Below are positions 9,660 through 18,263 of a stretch of DNA of 64,000 bases, in pieces. The DNA is from BM520 sp964474455 (GTDB lineage Bacteria > Bacteroidota > Bacteroidia > Bacteroidales > BM520). Position 1 is the first letter of the stretch; every line of letters begins with the position of its first letter. The notes below the pieces were generated by a model. The model searched no databases. It was given only the letters and a program-made list of their open reading frames with translations, and was not told the DNA's origin. The position numbers and the translations under genes were made by a program. The stretch spans positions 1 to 64,000 of the forward strand of contig CAYYSU010000003.1 in the NCBI GenBank assembly GCA_964474455.1. The letters are read 5' to 3'.

Positions 9660-10937
9660 ATGAAAAAGATTTTTGTTGCCGCAATGATGTTACTGGCTGT
9701 TTCTGTGACTTTTGCACAGAAAGTTGAGATCCAGAATGCGTCCAACTATCTGAGAAATGAGCAACTTGGCAAAGCTATAGAAGCAGCTGATAAGGCTGTA
9801 GCTCATGAGGATACCAAAACAGATTACAAAGCATGGTTCTATAAAGGAGCTATATGCCTTGAGATGAACAACCTTTACAAATGGAGCAACAGCTGTAAAC
9901 CGGGAATGTCTCAGGAAGATGTCGAAGCTAAAATGGCTTCTTTCGGAAATCAATTTATGCCGGTAAAACCAGCTTCTGACAAACGGTACAAATTCGATGA
10001 CGGTACTAAAGGTCGCAGACTGATATATAAGTATGGTCTGGAATTTATTTTTAGTTCTGATGATAAACTGGTTAAAACTTACGAACCAACAGAAGGTAAG
10101 TTTGCTTCCCGCAACTTTATCGACGAAGCTGAAGAAGCACTGATGAACTCCATGAAGTATAATGCAGACGATGAGGATCTTAGACAGAAAGCTCTTGGTA
10201 ATATGGGTGTTATATATGACAATGTATTCAATAATGCAGTAGCAAAATACAATTCGGAAGAATATCTCTTAGCTGCTTCTTCTTTTGAAAAAGCGTATGA
10301 CATTCTTGACAAACTTGGAACTGTTGACTCCTCTTCACTTAATAATGCTAATCTGGCATACAAATTGGCTATTCAGGAGTATTTAGAGGCTGAAGAATAT
10401 GATGAAGCTCTTGAAATCGTTGGTATTGCTAAGGAGAAATTCCCGCAGGATGTTGATATCATTATAAATGAAGCTAACATCTACCTGAAACTAGAAGATA
10501 ACGTAAATACCGTTAAAACTCTTGAGCACCTCATGACTGTAGATGATTCAAATCCAACAATATTCTTTGCTGCCGGTGCTTCATACGATGCTCTTGGTGA
10601 TATTGATAAAGCAGTGGAAGCGTATAAAAAATCTATCGAACTTGATCCAAACTATTTTGATCCTAATTACAACATTGGCGCTATTTATGTAAACACCGCC
10701 GCCGAAGTACAGGAAGCTATGAATGCTTTACCACTTGATGCTGTTGACGAGTACAATGCAAAAAAGGACGAAATGGAAAAAATACTGAAGCAGGCACTTC
10801 CATATCTTGAAAAAGCCGACGAAATACAGCCTGGCGACCAATATACTCTTAACTCTTTGAAAGAGATTTATGCTCGTTTAAAGATGTATGACAAAGTGAA
10901 AGAAATAAATGCTCGCTTAGAAGTAGAGAAAGAATAA
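9660..10937 (+). CDS. Secreted tetratricopeptide-repeat protein
   Basis: The 425-residue product starts with a clear Sec signal peptide (MKKIFVAAMMLLAVSVTFAQ, cleavage expected just before or at the Gln), so it is periplasmic or surface-exposed. After the signal there are helical TPR-like repeats; the best match to the TPR consensus is near residues 295-345 (ALGDIDKAVEAYKKSIELDP). TPR proteins are protein-interaction scaffolds, and no enzymatic motif is visible. The ATG at 9660 is preferred because it opens the signal peptide; an in-frame start at 9609 would place 17 polar residues in front of it. It follows gyrA but has its own promoter and a strong terminator. The partner is unknown. Confidence 0.85.
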   Translation: MKKIFVAAMMLLAVSVTFAQKVEIQNASNYLRNEQLGKAIEAADKAVAHEDTKTDYKAWFYKGAICLEMNNLYKWSNSCKPGMSQEDVEAKMASFGNQFMPVKPASDKRYKFDDGTKGRRLIYKYGLEFIFSSDDKLVKTYEPTEGKFASRNFIDEAEEALMNSMKYNADDEDLRQKALGNMGVIYDNVFNNAVAKYNSEEYLLAASSFEKAYDILDKLGTVDSSSLNNANLAYKLAIQEYLEAEEYDEALEIVGIAKEKFPQDVDIIINEANIYLKLEDNVNTVKTLEHLMTVDDSNPTIFFAAGASYDALGDIDKAVEAYKKSIELDPNYFDPNYNIGAIYVNTAAEVQEAMNALPLDAVDEYNAKKDEMEKILKQALPYLEKADEIQPGDQYTLNSLKEIYARLKMYDKVKEINARLEVEKE

Positions 10938-10958
10938 TATTGATTCGTTACTTATTCT

Positions 10959-10987
10959 AAGGCTGTCTATTTCCAATAGACAGCCTT
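10959..10987 (+). terminator. Intrinsic terminator after the TPR gene
   Basis: A perfect 13-bp stem (10959-10971 with 10975-10987) has a 3-nt loop and is followed by a run of T. It lies 22 bp after the TPR gene stop. Confidence 0.93.
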
Positions 10988-11106
10988 TTTTGTGATATGA
11001 TTTGACGTACAGAAAGTTAGTTTTGTAGAAACCACAATTGTCCGATAATTAATATTATGTTAAGTAGGGGTTTGGGATGCACTACCCTTCGCAAATATTG
11101 GAATAT

Positions 11107-12066
11107 CTAAAAAAACAGTAAGTCCAGAAGAAAATACATCGCCGGAAGTGAAAGAATGCTCCATAAGGTGCTTAGGAAGAAATTGTTTGCCGCAGTATCG
11201 GTATCAGCATTGTAAATCTTTGATATAATCATCATCATGGCAAAACCCGGCGTTGAAGCCTGCATAAGAACACACATCATGGCAGTATCGCTAATACTAA
11301 ATATTGGTAAGGTTCTGAGAAGAAAAACTAATCCGCCAGCTAATAGCGGCACGAGCAAAAGCTTATTGAAGCTATAAACCCAGGCTGAAACGTCTGTAAC
11401 AATATCTCTGATTTTAATGGTCGAAAATTTTAATCCGATGAATATCATGGCTAATGGTGATGTTGCATGACCCAGTCGCCCAACGCTGCCGGTTATTAAA
11501 TCCGGAAGTTTTATGCCAATAATTAATAATACTAATCCAATTATCAACGATACCGTATTGATGTTTGCAAGTTTAGTGAGATTTTGCAATGGATTGGATT
11601 TTTTCGATTTATCAAGAAACATCACACCAATCGTCCACATGATAATATTGCTAATAAAATTATACAGTGCAGCATAAAGGAGTCCTTCTCCTCCGGGAAA
11701 CAGCGCATCTAATAACGGGAAGCCAATGAATATGGTATTACCTTTAAAGGTGTGAATGATATGTATAACACTCTTTCTTTCAGATAGTTTGAGTATTTTT
11801 GATGAGGTGATACCAACTATCATCTGAAGCCCGTGGATCAAAGCGGCGAGCAATATAACACCTAATCCGTTTTTCCAGATTGCGGGCGTCATATCCATTC
11901 CAGTAATGCTGGTAAGTAGTAAGCAGGGTAATGTAATATTGAAAACAAGTTTTGCTATTACGTCATCAGATCCCTTACCCAAAATTTGTGTTTTACCGCC
12001 AATTAAACCGGCAGCAATCATTATTAACAACATTAATATCTGGAGAAAAACAGGAAATACATCCAT
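11107..12066 (-). CDS. AEC-family (auxin efflux carrier-like) permease
   Basis: The 319-residue protein is almost entirely hydrophobic, with about ten predicted transmembrane segments in the inner membrane. The N-terminal half (MIAAGLIGGKTQILGKGSDD followed by FNITLPCLLLTS) matches the AEC family, whose bacterial members move small carboxylates or related anions. The substrate cannot be read from the sequence. The gene stands alone: the upstream gene on the same strand (12188-12910) ends 121 bp earlier and no shared function is evident. The region between it and the TPR terminator (about 120 bp) holds no visible gene. Confidence 0.82.
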   Translation of the reverse strand: MDVFPVFLQILMLLIMIAAGLIGGKTQILGKGSDDVIAKLVFNITLPCLLLTSITGMDMTPAIWKNGLGVILLAALIHGLQMIVGITSSKILKLSERKSVIHIIHTFKGNTIFIGFPLLDALFPGGEGLLYAALYNFISNIIMWTIGVMFLDKSKKSNPLQNLTKLANINTVSLIIGLVLLIIGIKLPDLITGSVGRLGHATSPLAMIFIGLKFSTIKIRDIVTDVSAWVYSFNKLLLVPLLAGGLVFLLRTLPIFSISDTAMMCVLMQASTPGFAMMMIISKIYNADTDTAANNFFLSTLWSILSLPAMYFLLDLLFF

Positions 12067-12187
12067 CGTTAATATCTTTATTATGAGCGTCTTACAAGAA
12101 CATAATGGAATAACATCTCAGGTTATCTCATTAACAAATATCAGATTATAAAGATAGAATAAATCTGTTTATACGCATTGATGATTT

Positions 12188-12910
12188 TTATAGTCTTGGC
12201 TGCATAATGTAACGCCTCTCCCCTTTGTTTGGCAATGTGAATTCGTCCGATACAATTATCTTATCAAGAATATTCTCTATTGCTTTTACTGTTATTGTGT
12301 TGTCGGCTTTATCAATCTTTTTTAACATATTTTTCAAGGCATCAATAAAATTGATTATTTCACCCTTTATGATACCTGTGTATTGCATGATTTTTTCTGG
12401 GATATTTACCGTTTGAGGTTTTACTTTTTGCACAAGTAACATTAATGCCTGAAGGGTTATTTTACTTCTTCTGACATGAAAATTAATTTTTGCCTGTATC
12501 TTTAATATATAACCCCTTATTGAAACGGCGGCATCAGAGGCCCATTTGTAGATTTTTAGCTCTGATGCCTGATATTCCCATATCATTTCACCGGGAGACA
12601 CCCTTACTTTTGTTTCAACGATATACGGTGCATTAGACTTGTCCTCCTCGGTATATACTACTATTTGTTCAGCACCAAAAATGATCTCTCCAAAGTCATA
12701 AAGCCTCTCCCACCATGCGTTAATTTTTCTTTCCACGGCTCTCCATATAGTATCCAAAATTATTAATACAAACCGGTTGATGCTCCTTGCCAGCATTAAT
12801 AGTAGTTTTAGAAACCAGAATATGCTGATCTTTAAAAATTTAAGTAAAAAATGAGAAATCTTCTTAAATAGAGATTTTGTTTGGTTACTAAAATTGTGAT
12901 CATTTTCCAT
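12188..12910 (-). CDS. Unrecognised membrane-associated protein
   Basis: I do not recognise this 240-residue protein. Residues about 15-55 are rich in Phe, Leu, Ile and Trp with scattered Lys and Arg (KKISHFLLKFLKISIFWFLK), which suggests membrane-associated or amphipathic helices rather than a cleaved signal peptide. The middle (about 80-125) looks like beta strands, and the C-terminal third is predicted helical (IKGEIINFIDALKNMLKKI). It has its own good promoter (TTG-N21-TATTTTTG). The neighbours are an AEC transporter and another unrecognised gene that is divergent. Confidence 0.65.
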   Translation of the reverse strand: MENDHNFSNQTKSLFKKISHFLLKFLKISIFWFLKLLLMLARSINRFVLIILDTIWRAVERKINAWWERLYDFGEIIFGAEQIVVYTEEDKSNAPYIVETKVRVSPGEMIWEYQASELKIYKWASDAAVSIRGYILKIQAKINFHVRRSKITLQALMLLVQKVKPQTVNIPEKIMQYTGIIKGEIINFIDALKNMLKKIDKADNTITVKAIENILDKIIVSDEFTLPNKGERRYIMQPRL

Positions 12911-12950
12911 TTTTCGTTGAGCTTTGAGAGATTAATTGAGTTCTTAATCA

Positions 12951-12982
12951 CAAAAATACTAAGCTATATAGCTGTTTTTCAA
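12951..12982 (-). promoter_or_regulatory. Promoter of the 12188-12910 gene (TTG-N21-TATTTTTG)
   Basis: On the minus strand, TTG (12982-12980) and TATTTTTG (12958-12951) are 21 bp apart. The -7 element ends 40 bp before the gene's ATG. Confidence 0.65.
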
Positions 12983-13122
12983 TATATTTAAGCAGCAAAT
13001 TTTTTTAAAATGTATTTTAAGTGAAATTTCAGCAGGAGTGAAAATTTAATTAAGAAGGGTATTAATAATAAGTTTTAATACTAAATATTTAAGCAGGGTG
13101 TTAAAATGCTTAAAAAATGTTG

Positions 13123-13130
13123 TATATTTG
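13123..13130 (+). promoter_or_regulatory. -7 promoter element of the 13157 gene
   Basis: TATATTTG matches TAnnTTTG. It lies inside the longest possible reading frame, which opens at 13106, and 26 bp before the paired ATGs at 13157 and 13160. It therefore argues for the later start. Confidence 0.5.
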
Positions 13131-13156
13131 TTACACTAATCGATACTCCATTACAA

Positions 13157-14317
13157 ATGATGCCAGTTAACTCAGATTTGTCATACGCATCTACCCTGCT
13201 ATCGCAGATTTGCAATCTGATACCTAATGGGTTAGAGAAGGCGATACTGTTTTACAACATGGGTGAGAACAACTCTCTTGTTGCTGCCTATACTGATAGA
13301 ACCATGATTTCCCAAACTGTAATGCTGCCTGCGAATAAATGCACATCATACATCCGCAAGCAGCGTGAAAGAGGTTTGCGCTGGGAATGGTTTGCGTTGC
13401 ATGAGTTGGATTTCGAGAAAGACTCTTATCGTCCGGCTGAAAGCACTCTTTTCACTCCTCTTTACGAAAGTGTTCTGCTTTTACGTTTACCTACAAAAAC
13501 CGATAATATCAGTGATCTGCTGTTTTTGTTTTTTAATAAGCATATCAGTTATCTGCAAAAACCTGTTAAGGAGGAAGAATTCTTATTAAAGCAAACTAAA
13601 GATGCTATTGGATCGATTTTATTTGGCGTATTCAGCAGTCTCTGCAATTATAGAAGCGAACAGCATGATATACTTAAGGCGTTGACAAATATGATGAAAG
13701 GTGCTCTTTCGGAGGCTGAAGGAATAAAGCATCAATTGTCGCAGCTAAAAATTCGTCATCAGGAGCGGATTTTCAGATACTGTGTATCCCGCCTTAAAGC
13801 TATTTCAAATGAGAAAGCGAGAACTATTTTCTTCCATGATAAAGCGAAGCAAAAATTACTTCTTTATGATGGTGATATTGAAAATTTGGATGCAGTAATA
13901 AAAAATGCAGTATTTTTTACTGAGTATTTGGCTGAGGATGATCATTCACCTATCGTAATCAATGATTTTCACATCCAGTATACCTTTACAAAAGAAGAAA
14001 ACACCGCAGGGCGTTCGATTCCCAATCAACGGAGTTCCGAAGCACGTGAATATCTTGATAAACTTGAGAGTGCAGCTATTGAGATACAGAGTTCGCTGCC
14101 TAACACCAAGCTTACCGGTGCTGTTTTAGGCTCTCATATGCGGCCAAAAGTTTCTGCTTCTGCAATATCACAATGGATTAGTAAGTATGGTTCAGAGATG
14201 CGGGAATTACTTGTGACTCATGAAAGCAGCTGGCGCGCCATAAGAGAGAATTTTCAACCAATAAAGCGGAATTTGCTTGATTCTTATTCAGAAATATTAA
14301 AAGATACCGGAACCTAG
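13157..14317 (+). CDS. Unrecognised cytoplasmic protein with HTH-like C-terminus
   Basis: This 386-residue protein matches no family I can name. There is no signal peptide or transmembrane segment. A helical, possibly coiled region lies at about 155-215 (EAEGIKHQLSQLKIRHQER). The last 60 residues include SASAISQWISKYGSEMRELL, which reads like a small helical DNA- or protein-binding module. The start was set at the ATG at 13157 (a second ATG follows at once) because a -7 element occupies 13123-13130; a start at 13106 would lie upstream of it. The gene ends in a CTAG shared with the stop of the convergent outer-membrane gene. Confidence 0.65.
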   Translation: MMPVNSDLSYASTLLSQICNLIPNGLEKAILFYNMGENNSLVAAYTDRTMISQTVMLPANKCTSYIRKQRERGLRWEWFALHELDFEKDSYRPAESTLFTPLYESVLLLRLPTKTDNISDLLFLFFNKHISYLQKPVKEEEFLLKQTKDAIGSILFGVFSSLCNYRSEQHDILKALTNMMKGALSEAEGIKHQLSQLKIRHQERIFRYCVSRLKAISNEKARTIFFHDKAKQKLLLYDGDIENLDAVIKNAVFFTEYLAEDDHSPIVINDFHIQYTFTKEENTAGRSIPNQRSSEAREYLDKLESAAIEIQSSLPNTKLTGAVLGSHMRPKVSASAISQWISKYGSEMRELLVTHESSWRAIRENFQPIKRNLLDSYSEILKDTGT

Positions 14318-15108
14318 AGGAAGATGCTAAAGCCGGCGGATATTGTCATGTAGCGAAAATTTTGCTTTAAGGTATTAGCCTGCTCCCCCATCCCCACAAT
14401 CGGATTTCCTATTTCATCATATATCACACCATGCTCTTCAGAAAAAAACTGTATAGTATGATACGAATCAGCGTAGTCGAAGTTAACATTAAATGCCCAT
14501 GTCTGAGAAGGATTGAAACGCAACCCTAATCCAACAAGAGAACCAAACTGCCAGTTATTGGCTGCTTTGTGTACCTCTTGCCAGTCGTCAACTAATGTTT
14601 GTCCGTTAAATTGGTACTCGTGGTTATAATCGAAGCTGAATTGCGGCAGCCACACAAAGTGAGGCCCATAGAGAGCTTTGCCATTTATCTGCAACCATGA
14701 TGTTAGTCCCATGGTAGTATAAATGCCAAACAGTAGTGTTGCAATCTCATAATTGCCTGTTGTTTCAACATTGTATTTCGACCCCTCAGGAAGATATCGT
14801 TTATTTATTTCTACCATTTTTGCTTTTGCAACAAAATGCCTGCTGTAATCTACTCTGGCACCGACGCCAAAGAATTTCGAAAAGAAATATACTCCTTCAG
14901 CAGCAATACCAGGACCGGGAAGGGCAAATCCCACATCATTATTATTATCAGTTGTACCGTAACTACCTGTGGGAATACTGATGCCTGCATTCACTCCAAA
15001 GAAGCTTTTATTTTTTGTGTCATCATCAAACACATTTACATTCTGCGCAACGATGTGAATTCCGGGTACGAGCATGAAACAAACAAGTATCGCAAGGGTT
15101 CTTTTCAT
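14314..15108 (-). CDS. Outer-membrane beta-barrel protein
   Basis: The 264-residue product has a signal peptide (MKRTLAILVCFMLVPGIHIVAQ) followed by alternating aromatic and polar strands typical of small outer-membrane barrels of the OmpA/PorT-like type. It ends with the barrel closure pattern FRYMTISAGFSIFL, terminal Phe-Leu. No OmpA peptidoglycan-binding domain is present. The ATG at 15108 is chosen because it opens the signal peptide and lies 4 nt after a TATATTTG -7 element; a longer frame from 15183 would begin inside the upstream ccsBA gene. Its stop overlaps the stop of the convergent gene in one CTAG. The ligand or role is unknown. Confidence 0.8.
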   Translation of the reverse strand: MKRTLAILVCFMLVPGIHIVAQNVNVFDDDTKNKSFFGVNAGISIPTGSYGTTDNNNDVGFALPGPGIAAEGVYFFSKFFGVGARVDYSRHFVAKAKMVEINKRYLPEGSKYNVETTGNYEIATLLFGIYTTMGLTSWLQINGKALYGPHFVWLPQFSFDYNHEYQFNGQTLVDDWQEVHKAANNWQFGSLVGLGLRFNPSQTWAFNVNFDYADSYHTIQFFSEEHGVIYDEIGNPIVGMGEQANTLKQNFRYMTISAGFSIFL

Positions 15109-15112
15109 TTCA

Positions 15113-15120
15113 CAAATATA
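15113..15120 (-). promoter_or_regulatory. -7 element 4 nt before the ATG of the outer-membrane gene (leaderless type)
   Basis: On the minus strand TATATTTG is followed by four bases (tgaa) and then ATG. With Bacteroidetes transcription starting a few bases after this element, the mRNA should begin at or next to the A of ATG. The same spacing occurs at 43893 and 56255. Confidence 0.55.
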
Positions 15121-15136
15121 ATAATACAATTTTGTT

Positions 15137-18100
15137 TTACTCTTTGATTCTGGAGCTTTTATACATAAAACTACCAACCACAATAGTCACAATCATAGAT
15201 CCGACTACAAAATATAACCAGACAGGTATTGGTACTGGGTCACCTCCGGCATAGCTATGAAGTCCTGACAAGTAGTAATTTACGCCGAAGTATGTCATCA
15301 GGATGCTAAAGAAAGCTACTACCGACAAGACATTAAAAAGGTAGCGATTTTTTAATGCAGGGATATATTTGGCATGTATTACGAAGGCATAAATCAAGAT
15401 CGTTATCAGTGCCCATGTTTCCTTCGGATCCCAGCCCCAGTAGCGGCCCCAGGAGACATTAGCCCATATGGCGCCCAGGAAAGTGCCTATGGTTAAGAGG
15501 TATAACCCGGGAATCATTATTATTTCTGAAATCATTGTTAACCGCTGTATTGCATCTTCAATATTCTTTTTAAATTTTCGTCCGGCGGCGATTTGCAGTA
15601 TTATTGCTGAAAGCCCTATTATTGCCGAAAGCCCCAGGAATCCATAACTCGATGTTATCACTGAAACATGTATCGTTAGCCATACCGATTTTAGCACCGG
15701 CACCAGATTTGAGATTTGTGGATTCATCCACGACAGATGAGCAACCATCAACACCATTGCGGTAAGGACTGCGGTGGCCCACAGTGCAAATGGTTCACGT
15801 CTGTAAAACAGCAACCCTGCCAGCATTGCCGACCAGGCCATAAATACCAGCGATTCATAGCCGTTACTCCAGGGCGCATGTCCTGAAATATACCAGCGCA
15901 GACCCAATGCCGCAGTGTGAATAAAAAACGCAACGGCAAGATGTATAAAACCTACTTTGCTCATCCAGTTGTATAGCTTGAAAGGCTTGGCAATATTGAT
16001 GATAAAAACAATAATCATAAAGAATCCAAACATGCTATAGAATTTCCATAGTCTGTTAAAGACATCCAGCTTATTGGAAAATATTTCAGCTTTAATCTTT
16101 TTCTCAGGGATTATGTCGGAGGCAGCATTTCTTTTTTGGAATAAATCGATATCATTGATGATATTGTCTGCCATAGCACTATTCATAACGGCGAGAGCTT
16201 CCGACAGCAACCTCTCTGTGGAAGCAATGAAAGAAGAGTCACTGTTAGAAAGCCCCTCTAATTCGTGATCGGCGGCGAGCCATACATCACCACTCTGCTG
16301 CTTTACGGGGTAGAGTTTTATATACTGGTTCGCCAAAATGAGGTATAAAACATTCAATCTCTCATCAACCTTCATCACTTCGCGATCATATTTTGTGCGA
16401 TATACAGGCTTTTTATTGTATGCGGCTTCAATATCTTTACTCAGAAGATATATACCTGATTCCAGGTTAACAATATCGTTGAATGATGCGTATGATCCTT
16501 CAATATTTATGCGCTCTTTCAACTCCTGGTATTTCACTTTCAGGATTTTCTCCTTCATCCATTTTTGAGGATTTGCAATCATGGATAGTATTACCTGATC
16601 GGAGTTCATACCTTGGTATTTATTTTTACCATAAATAGTTCTAAGCACTTCGTCAGTTAATGTGTTAACGGGCATTAATCGGCCATTTGCTCCCAGCACC
16701 TGTAACTCACCAAATTTTGCTGCGATATTTTTGTCCGGTATCACAGTACCGGGTTGCGCAGTTGATGTAGAGCCAATGCTTGTGAGCAACAGTATTAAAA
16801 CTATTATTGTTGTATTTAAATTGGCAAGTGATTTAAGGCGTCTCCTAAAGCGACTTTTTCTGTCAAAAAGAGCGTAGATCATTCCAAATATCATCAGGAA
16901 ATACCCAATATAAGTCAATGTAGTGCCAATACGATCTCTTCTTACAGATAGAATTGTACCCATTTCATCAGGATCAAAAGAGCTTTGATAGAACCGAAAC
17001 CCATTGTATTTCAGGATGTTATTCATGTATATCTCAAAGGGAAAAGAGACGTTTTGTTTTTTATCGTTAAGAGTAACCTTACTTCGGTATTCTGATGGAC
17101 TTTGCGATCCGGGGTAACGCTCGATTTGAAAGTTATCGAGACAGACGGTGAATGGCAGTTCCAGGGATATCGGCTGCCATGCGGCAGAGATAGAAATATC
17201 ATCGAAAGTCATGGAGTTATCCTCCATGGAGATTTCAGATTTTGGGACAGGGAAAAAGAGTGAATTATTTCCATTTCTTACCACCATAAGTATCTCTGGA
17301 ACAGCCTGTGGTGGGGAGTTTTCAGGCTCATAGCGGAGTATCCCTGCAGGGTTGAAATCGGTCATTACAAATCGGTAATTATCCGTTTCATAAATTGCAT
17401 ATGATGATAAAAGATTACTGCTCTCTTTTTCGAGTATCAGCCCATCGCCGCTACTCATCATTTGTCGTATATTGAGGTTTTCAGAAGCTATAAATGACAA
17501 TGTATCATTGTGAAACAGAAAACGAATCCCGTTGTTTGCCGAAGCATTAAAGCTGATTTCAGTACCATCTAACAAAAAAGACTGGCCTTCTACCAGCCCC
17601 AGAGCAAAGGAACGATAGCGCGAAGCAAACATTATTACCAACACAGGATCTCCCGATTCTGATTCATATATTACCGGTACATTGGGAACTGAGTAATGAT
17701 AGATATCGATATTAATATTCTTACTATCAGCAAGATCAATGTTGTCAACCTGATAGAATTCATTTACTTCAGTGATATAGGATTTTTTTAGCTTCTCCTC
17801 ACCTATTATAAATTCTGCTGTCATGGTTGACTCCTCCATTAGGACGGCTGAGGAGCATTCTCCTTCTCTGATATGCATCATTCCCTCTACTGCCAGATGC
17901 TTAGTAAAGAAGCCCCCTGCAAGCACTAAGATAAAGGCTAGATGAAAAAAGCCTCTGGATAATTTTTCTTTTCGAAACAGCTTATAATAAAAGATGGCTC
18001 CGGTTAAATTAATTGCCAAAAGGAAAAGCAGAACTTCAAACCACCATGCAGCATACACAATCTTGCGGGCATGACGTGCTCCAAAATCATTTTCAATAAA

Positions 18101-18187
18101 TGTTGCTAATGCTAGTATTACAGCCAGAAGTACTAGTAGTATTCCTGCTAGTTTAATGGAAAAAAGTGCTTTGGAGATCTTCTTCAT
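15137..18187 (-). CDS. Fused ResB/CcsA-type cytochrome c biogenesis protein (CcsBA)
   Basis: CcsBA moves haem across the inner membrane and attaches it to CxxCH motifs of apocytochromes c (System II). The 1016-residue protein has a ResB-like N-terminal half with transmembrane segments near the N-terminus and before a large periplasmic region. After about residue 700 it has a polytopic CcsA half. The haem-handling WWD motif is intact (WGRYWGWDPKETWALI, about 910-927). Conserved histidine positions are also visible (YISGHAPWSNGYES; FVIHAKY). Fusion into one polypeptide is known from Bacteroidetes and epsilonproteobacteria. It lies 76 bp after the acyltransferase on the same strand and may share its transcript. 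It implies that the organism makes c-type cytochromes, although none is encoded in this window. Confidence 0.92.
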   Translation of the reverse strand: MKKISKALFSIKLAGILLVLLAVILALATFIENDFGARHARKIVYAAWWFEVLLFLLAINLTGAIFYYKLFRKEKLSRGFFHLAFILVLAGGFFTKHLAVEGMMHIREGECSSAVLMEESTMTAEFIIGEEKLKKSYITEVNEFYQVDNIDLADSKNINIDIYHYSVPNVPVIYESESGDPVLVIMFASRYRSFALGLVEGQSFLLDGTEISFNASANNGIRFLFHNDTLSFIASENLNIRQMMSSGDGLILEKESSNLLSSYAIYETDNYRFVMTDFNPAGILRYEPENSPPQAVPEILMVVRNGNNSLFFPVPKSEISMEDNSMTFDDISISAAWQPISLELPFTVCLDNFQIERYPGSQSPSEYRSKVTLNDKKQNVSFPFEIYMNNILKYNGFRFYQSSFDPDEMGTILSVRRDRIGTTLTYIGYFLMIFGMIYALFDRKSRFRRRLKSLANLNTTIIVLILLLTSIGSTSTAQPGTVIPDKNIAAKFGELQVLGANGRLMPVNTLTDEVLRTIYGKNKYQGMNSDQVILSMIANPQKWMKEKILKVKYQELKERINIEGSYASFNDIVNLESGIYLLSKDIEAAYNKKPVYRTKYDREVMKVDERLNVLYLILANQYIKLYPVKQQSGDVWLAADHELEGLSNSDSSFIASTERLLSEALAVMNSAMADNIINDIDLFQKRNAASDIIPEKKIKAEIFSNKLDVFNRLWKFYSMFGFFMIIVFIINIAKPFKLYNWMSKVGFIHLAVAFFIHTAALGLRWYISGHAPWSNGYESLVFMAWSAMLAGLLFYRREPFALWATAVLTAMVLMVAHLSWMNPQISNLVPVLKSVWLTIHVSVITSSYGFLGLSAIIGLSAIILQIAAGRKFKKNIEDAIQRLTMISEIIMIPGLYLLTIGTFLGAIWANVSWGRYWGWDPKETWALITILIYAFVIHAKYIPALKNRYLFNVLSVVAFFSILMTYFGVNYYLSGLHSYAGGDPVPIPVWLYFVVGSMIVTIVVGSFMYKSSRIKE

Positions 18188-18263
18188 AATTTCCTATATT
18201 AAAATCTACTTTTATTGTAACAACTAAAAGCAAAAAAAGTAAATATCGATACCAATATTTAAA

